A DNA stretch of 9,776 nt from Elusimicrobiota bacterium (GTDB lineage: Bacteria; Elusimicrobiota; Elusimicrobia; UBA1565; UBA9628). The stretch's first letter is position 1. Every line of letters starts with the position of its first letter. Both the position numbers and the translations under genes were made by a program. The DNA lies in contig JAQUMZ010000069.1 of NCBI GenBank assembly GCA_028717865.1, forward strand, positions 1-9,776, given 5' to 3'. The notes beneath the pieces are model-generated. The model was not told where the DNA came from. It made no database searches and saw nothing but the letters and a program-made list of their open reading frames with translations. Below, piece by piece: positions 5,752-9,776 of this stretch.

Positions 5752-5796
5752 GGTGTCCAAAACGTGACCATCCATAGTCACTCCAAGGTGGACACC
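5752..5796. repeat. Nested inverted repeat with GGTGTCCA ends
   Basis: The outer arms are GGTGTCCA (5752-5759) and TGGACACC (5789-5796). Inside them GTGAC (5764-5768) pairs with GTCAC (5777-5781). Read inward from each end, both halves run GGTGTCCA, then a few bases, then GTGAC, so they resemble two copies of a transposon end placed head to head. No transposase gene is present. It could instead be a large operator or a hairpin. Confidence 0.5.
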
Positions 5797-5828
5797 TCAT
5801 CCCTTCAGCAATAGCCCCGACGACGCCC

Positions 5829-5850
5829 CTTTTTGAACGCTCGCAAAAAG
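5829..5850. repeat. Inverted repeat CTTTTTG-8-CAAAAAG
   Basis: Perfect 7-bp arms with an 8-nt spacer, on neither side followed by a T-run, so it is not an ordinary terminator. It is one more member of the repeat cluster at this end of the element. Confidence 0.35.
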
Positions 5851-6030
5851 CCGCCCTCAACATCTTCATCACAGGCCATGGCGACATGCATGCGTCCGCA
5901 TATGTAGGGACGCTTCCTTCTGCCTTGGAATGTCAGCCAAAATATATACGGTGCGGCAGAGGGAACCCGCGTCAGATGACCAATAGGGGCAGACCGCTAT
6001 TCGTTCTCTTTAAGAACAGAAAATATTGTA

Positions 6031-6053
6031 TATTGTTTTCTACCAGAACAATA
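6031..6053 (+). promoter_or_regulatory. Candidate operator/promoter of the ATPase-SNF2 operon
   Basis: Perfect arms TATTGTT (6031-6037) and AACAATA (6047-6053) flank 9 nt, and within them TTCT-ACC-AGAA is a second dyad. A further dyad, GTTCT-5-AGAAC, lies at 6003-6017. The segment 6018-6037 is very AT-rich and offers -10-like hexamers such as TATATT. The repeat ends where the ribosome site AGAGGA (6053-6058) begins, 5 nt before ATG 6064. A repressor bound here, or a hairpin in the mRNA, would control the whole operon. Confidence 0.4.
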
Positions 6054-6063
6054 GAGGAATGCC

Positions 6064-7359
6064 ATGGATACCGCTTTCGCCGAATGGGACTCATACGCGC
6101 TCAAGAAGACCCTCGTACCGCGGAGCCTGAGCCTGGACCAGATCGTCGGCGACGCCCGACTCAAGATCGTGGCCGTCACCGGCATACGCCGCTGCGGCAA
6201 ATCGAGCGTCCTCATCCTGCTTCGTCAAAAACTCCGCCATGAAGGCAAGAACGCGGCTTACCTGAATTTGGAGGACAGCCGGATCAAAGACTCCCCCTCC
6301 CTGCTCGACGATGCCCTTAAATGGTTCGGAGACTCCGGGTACCTGCTGCTCGACGAAATCACAGCGGCCAAGGATTGGGAAGGATGGCTTGCCCGCAACC
6401 ACGAGATGCTCAAGGGCCGGCTGCACATAGTCGTCAGCTCCTCCCGGGCCGCGCTGTCCAAGCCCTCCAAGCCCCTCAGGGGCAGGGTTCTGACCCATGA
6501 GCTTTATCCCCTTTCATTCGGAGAGTTCCTGCGCTTCCAGGGGATCGGCGTCGAGTCGACCACCGTAGGCATAGGCCGGGTCGAGAAGGCTCTCTCGGAA
6601 TACCTCGTCTATGGAGGATTCCCCGAAGTGGCGCTCGCGCCCGACAAGACGGATAAGGTCCGGCTGCTTAATTCTTACTTTCGCGACATCGTCGGCCTTG
6701 ATGTGGCGGAGCTGGCCAAGTCCCACATAACCGCAGTGGAGCTGTTCGGAAAATACATCGTCGAGGCCCCTTACTTCTCGGCGTCAAAATGTCTGAACTT
6801 CTTCCGGAGCGTGGGCCATAAGATCGGCAAGGTAGCGCTCCTCAACCTCGAGAAATGCTCTCAGGACGGCTATCTTTTCTTCTTCGTCCCGATCTTCTCC
6901 CACACCATCAAGGACCGCTCGCAATACCCACGGAAGGCATACCTGGGAGACACGGGCTTCCTCTACGCGATGAGCGGCAGAAGCGACATGGGCCGCCTGC
7001 TGGAAAACGTCGTTTATCTTGAGTTGCGGCGCCGGTTGCCCCTCCAGAACGCCATCCATTACTGGAGGAATCAGGATGGTGTCGAAGCGGATTTCGTCAT
7101 CCGGGAAGGACTGGGGATTGCGCAAGTCGTGCAAGCCGCATACTCCGTCGTGGATGAAAAAACCAGAAAGCGCGAGGTTCAGGGACTGGCGGCCTGCGCC
7201 AAGGAATTCGGCCTAAAGAGCGGCACCATCGTCACATGGGACGTGGAACGGGTCGAGGACGTTTCCGGCGTCAAGGCGCGGTTCGTACCGCTTTGGAAGT
7301 GGCTCCTAGAGGCGCCCAAGCATCCATCACGCCGACAAGAAGGATTCCATCCTTTATGA
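6064..7359 (+). CDS. AAA_14 / DUF4143 family ATPase
   Basis: The protein has 431 residues, the usual length for this family. Walker A is GIRRCGKSS (residues 40-48, K46) and Walker B is YLLLDEI (93-99, D97, E98). LHIVVSSSRAALS (120-132) takes the place of the sensor-1 motif that usually reads TGS; here the Gly is replaced by Ser. LRGRVLTHELYPLSFGEFLRF (138-158) is the typical post-AAA segment. The C-terminal DUF4143 part has a restriction-endonuclease-like pattern: LLENVVYLEL (312-321), GVEADFVI (339-346) and IAQVVQA (352-358). The lysine expected in the last strand (E/Q-V-K) is Val, so nuclease activity is doubtful. Family members are widespread, often mobile or multicopy, and their function is poorly known. 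The ribosome site AGAGGA is well spaced. Its TGA overlaps the next ATG, so it is coupled to the SNF2 gene. Confidence 0.9.
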   Translation: MDTAFAEWDSYALKKTLVPRSLSLDQIVGDARLKIVAVTGIRRCGKSSVLILLRQKLRHEGKNAAYLNLEDSRIKDSPSLLDDALKWFGDSGYLLLDEITAAKDWEGWLARNHEMLKGRLHIVVSSSRAALSKPSKPLRGRVLTHELYPLSFGEFLRFQGIGVESTTVGIGRVEKALSEYLVYGGFPEVALAPDKTDKVRLLNSYFRDIVGLDVAELAKSHITAVELFGKYIVEAPYFSASKCLNFFRSVGHKIGKVALLNLEKCSQDGYLFFFVPIFSHTIKDRSQYPRKAYLGDTGFLYAMSGRSDMGRLLENVVYLELRRRLPLQNAIHYWRNQDGVEADFVIREGLGIAQVVQAAYSVVDEKTRKREVQGLAACAKEFGLKSGTIVTWDVERVEDVSGVKARFVPLWKWLLEAPKHPSRRQEGFHPL

Positions 7360-9776
7360 TCACGAACATATCCGCCCCCGAAAGCAAGCTGGACCCTTTC
7401 TGCGTGGAGAACAATCTCCGCTCATGGGCATCTTCCAGGATCATCGCCCGGGGAATCGATTACTGCCGCAAAGGCCGCGTGCTCTCTCTCGAACTGCTGG
7501 ATGGCAATCGCGTCCGGGCCGAGGTCGAAGGCTCGATAGCGGAGCCTTACCGGGTCGAGATACGCTTCGACGCCAACGGCTTGCCGGCAGCGAAATGCTC
7601 CTGCCCGTTCGATTGGGAGCCCCTCTGCAAGCACGCGGTGGCCGCTCTCATCGCCTGGCAACAGGAGGAGACGGGGTCCGAGCCGCGAATTAGCCCTCAG
7701 TCCGAGTCCACCGGCCCCCTGACCGCGGACGCCCCCGACCAGGAGAAATACATCCAGGACCTGGCGCGCCTTGAACGCACGGCGCGGGCGGCGAGTGGCC
7801 GCGAGCAAAACCTCAAAGTGCTGCGCCGGCCGGCGCAGGGAATTTTTGGGACCTATCTGGTCGGTTCCTCGGTCCCGGACCGGACGTCCGAGAACTATCG
7901 GGTCACGGTGCGCGATGCGGCCTGGAACCATGCCTCCTGTGATTGCCCTGACTACCGTGTAAACGAGCTAGGCACCTGCAAGCACGTGGAACGCGTGCGC
8001 GTTTTGCTGAAAAAGGCCGGGGGATTGGACGCTGCGCAGGAGAAAGCGCGCCGGCCGTGGGTCTATCTGGGCAGCCGGCCGTCCCACCGGAACATCCACC
8101 GTCCTGCGCAGGAAATACGGTTCTATTGCCCGTCGGGGCTCGCGTCCCGAGCCCCGGAGTGGCTGCGCCAGCACGTCGATCCCGACGGCTGGCTGCGCGA
8201 CGGCAAGGACCCGGAGCGCCAACTGCACGATTTCAAGCGCATGCTGAGACGGTTGGAGGCCGCCGGCCTTCGGCCCGAGGTCGACCCGGCCGCGCGGGAG
8301 TTGCTGGAGCAAGAGGCGCGCCGGCGGCTCTGGGAGCGCCGCGTGGAAGCCTTGGCGGGCGATCCGCGCCGAAGCGCGTGGCGCCGTTCCGCGGGCCGCA
8401 TGGACATCCGCCTGCACCCGTATCAGGTCCAGGGCATACTTTTCGCGGCGAAAAAACGCCGCGCCTTCATCGGCGACGACATGGGCCTGGGCAAGACCGT
8501 GCAGGGCATCGGGACGGCGCTCTTGCTGCGCGAGCTGGGAGCCGTCAAGCGCGCCCTCGTGATCGTGCCGGCCTCGCTCAAGCAGCAGTGGAAACGCGAG
8601 ATCGAAAGCGCATGCGACGCCGGCGTGGAAGTGATCGCGGGCAGCGCCAAGGAACGCGACCGGCAGTATCGCCGGCTCGGGACGTTTTTCGTCGTGGCGA
8701 ATTACGAGCTCATGTACCGCGATCTGGAGAGCATCCTGGCGCTCAAGCCGGACCTGGTCATTCTCGACGAGGCCCAGCGCGTCAAGAACTGGGAGACCAA
8801 GATCGCCCGCACATTAAAGCGCCTGGGAAGCCCTTGCCGCCTGGTCCTGACCGGCACGCCGCTGCAGAACCGCCTGCACGAGCTGCAAGGGATATCGGAG
8901 TTCCTGGATCCCAAGCTGCTGGGCGCGCCCTGGAAGCTGATGCCCACCTACGCCCGGCTCGACGCACAGGACAAGGTCGCGGGCTACACGAACCTCGACC
9001 ACCTGCGCCGGCGCCTGGAGCGCTTCCTCATCCGCCGGACCCGGCCCGAGGTGCTCTCCCAACTCCCCAAGCGGACGGACAACGCCTTCTGGACCCCGAT
9101 CTTGCCGGCGCAGCAAGACGTCCATGACGAACTGGCCAGCCAGGTCGTGCGCCTCGTCAACAAATGGAAGAAGCACAAAAGGCTGACCCGCGAGGACATG
9201 AATCGCCTGCTCATGTTGCTGACCTGCATGAGGATCGTCTGCAACGCCTACGGCCAGTACGACTGGAAATCCGTGGAAGCCGAAGTTCTCAAGACTAGGC
9301 GCGCCTCCGGCGAACTCAAGGCCAGGATCGGCTCGCCCAAGCTGGAGGAATTCCGAAAAGTCCTAGGCGAGCTGTTGGAGACGCCGGGACAGAAGCTCGT
9401 GATCTTCAGCCAGTGGGAGCGGATGCTGCGCCTGGCGGAGCTCTACGTCCGGAACATCCTGGAGGAGCGGGGCGCGCGCCACGTGATGTTCACGGGAGCG
9501 CTCTCCCTGCGCAAGCGCGACGCCGAGGTCCGCCGCTTTCACGAGGACCCGGATTGCCGGATTTTCTTCTCCACCGACGCGGGCGGGGTCGGCCTCAACC
9601 TCCAGCGCGCCGCCAGCGTGGTGGTCAACCTCGAAATGCCTTGGAACCCGGCCGTGCTCGAGCAGCGGGTGGGCAGGGTCTTGCGCCTGGGCCAGAAGAA
9701 GTCGGTGGAGGTCGTCAACTTCATCTCCTCGGAATGCATCGAAGAGAAAATATTCAACCTGGTGGCACAGAAAAAG
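7356..9776 (+). CDS. Double-SWIM-zinc-finger SNF2-family helicase/translocase (3' end outside window)
   Basis: The frame is open for 807 codons from ATG 7356 to the window edge. It has two SWIM-type zinc fingers: CSCPFDWEPLCKH (residues 81-93; C81, C83, C91, H93) and CDCPDYRVNELGTCKH (195-210; C195, C197, C208, H210). The SNF2 motor follows: motif I GDDMGLGKTVQ (373-383, K380), Ia LVIVPASLKQQW (401-412), II DEAQ (471-474), III LVLTGTPLQNR (496-506), IV KLVIFSQWERM (680-690), V STDAGGVGLNLQ (739-750) and VI QRVGRVLRLGQ (770-780) with its arginines. All motor residues are present, so it should be an active ATP-driven DNA translocase. Only the last few tens of residues seem to be missing. SWIM-SNF2 (HepA-like) proteins are assigned to DNA repair, transcription or chromatin-like roles, and their targets in bacteria are uncertain. 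It starts by a 4-nt ATGA overlap with the ATPase, with AAGGA about 11 nt upstream. A long overlapping plus-strand frame at 8057-9127 is only a GC-rich shadow. Confidence 0.92.
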   Translation, partial: MITNISAPESKLDPFCVENNLRSWASSRIIARGIDYCRKGRVLSLELLDGNRVRAEVEGSIAEPYRVEIRFDANGLPAAKCSCPFDWEPLCKHAVAALIAWQQEETGSEPRISPQSESTGPLTADAPDQEKYIQDLARLERTARAASGREQNLKVLRRPAQGIFGTYLVGSSVPDRTSENYRVTVRDAAWNHASCDCPDYRVNELGTCKHVERVRVLLKKAGGLDAAQEKARRPWVYLGSRPSHRNIHRPAQEIRFYCPSGLASRAPEWLRQHVDPDGWLRDGKDPERQLHDFKRMLRRLEAAGLRPEVDPAARELLEQEARRRLWERRVEALAGDPRRSAWRRSAGRMDIRLHPYQVQGILFAAKKRRAFIGDDMGLGKTVQGIGTALLLRELGAVKRALVIVPASLKQQWKREIESACDAGVEVIAGSAKERDRQYRRLGTFFVVANYELMYRDLESILALKPDLVILDEAQRVKNWETKIARTLKRLGSPCRLVLTGTPLQNRLHELQGISEFLDPKLLGAPWKLMPTYARLDAQDKVAGYTNLDHLRRRLERFLIRRTRPEVLSQLPKRTDNAFWTPILPAQQDVHDELASQVVRLVNKWKKHKRLTREDMNRLLMLLTCMRIVCNAYGQYDWKSVEAEVLKTRRASGELKARIGSPKLEEFRKVLGELLETPGQKLVIFSQWERMLRLAELYVRNILEERGARHVMFTGALSLRKRDAEVRRFHEDPDCRIFFSTDAGGVGLNLQRAASVVVNLEMPWNPAVLEQRVGRVLRLGQKKSVEVVNFISSECIEEKIFNLVAQKK

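Larger units (their letters stand above)
5669..6063. other. Non-coding element end with clustered inverted repeats
   Basis: About 395 bp hold no credible coding frame and are clearly poorer in GC than the flanking genes. The region runs from the tRNA-Ala scar to the ATPase gene. It contains several perfect short inverted repeats, listed separately, and the promoter of the ATPase operon. Such a composition suits the attachment and regulatory end of an integrated element, but no integrase or excisionase gene is present here. Confidence 0.5.

Noticed and set aside
5886..6242. A 118-codon plus-strand frame crossing into the ATPase gene
   Set aside because: It has no ribosome site, uses rare codons over the AT-rich promoter region, and overlaps the well-supported ATPase start out of frame.
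8057..9127. A 356-codon plus-strand open frame rich in Arg, Pro and Ala
   Set aside because: It lies wholly within the SNF2 gene in another frame. The SNF2 frame shows every helicase motif in order, and the overlapping frame has the Arg/Pro/Ala bias of a GC-rich shadow.
1..9776. CRISPR array or rRNA genes
   Set aside because: No regularly spaced direct repeats and no conserved rRNA segments were seen on either strand.

Overview
The window is GC-rich, codes on both strands, and carries no 16S rRNA gene or other marker that would fix its taxonomy. Cleavable signal peptides, a periplasm-style propeller protein and a sodium-symporter-type sensor suggest a Gram-negative bacterium. The general style (long Ala/Pro-rich linkers, Cys-repeat secreted proteins, a DUF4143 ATPase) would fit an uncultured lineage such as Elusimicrobiota or a deltaproteobacterial relative, but that is a guess.

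Layout. (1) 1-1802, minus strand: a small two-helix membrane protein followed 3 nt later by a long SSF (sodium:solute symporter) protein that runs off the left edge. Its sequence is of the CbrA type, in which the transporter domain is the N-terminus of a sensor histidine kinase; the kinase part would lie outside the window. (2) 2051-4009, plus strand: a secreted protein with an Ala/Pro-rich linker and a C-terminal beta-propeller. A perfect TATAAT lies just upstream of a GTG start, which suggests a leaderless mRNA. (3) 4037-4455, minus strand: a small secreted Cys-repeat protein broken by a one-base frameshift. (4) 4583-5668, minus strand: an accretion zone. Two different tRNA 3' parts, each ending in CCA and each followed by an intrinsic terminator, stand about 950 bp apart with a zeta-type toxin kinase and a small overlapping partner gene between them. 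One is a class II tRNA with a long variable arm, the other the 3' half of tRNA-Ala(GGC). Neither has a 5' half, so both look like attachment-site scars of integrated elements. (5) 5669-6063: about 400 bp of non-coding DNA with a cluster of inverted repeats, as expected at the end of an integrated element. (6) 6064-9776, plus strand: an AAA_14/DUF4143 ATPase whose stop overlaps (ATGA) the start of a large helicase with two SWIM zinc fingers and a SNF2 motor, which runs off the right edge.

The main point of interest is the island. By the usual logic of tRNA integration, the tRNA-Ala scar marks the distal end of an element that extends rightwards and contains the coupled ATPase-SNF2 pair. The intact tRNA-Ala gene and an integrase would then be expected to the right of the window. 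The ATPase-helicase operon could be a DNA-processing or defence module, but nothing in the window proves that function.
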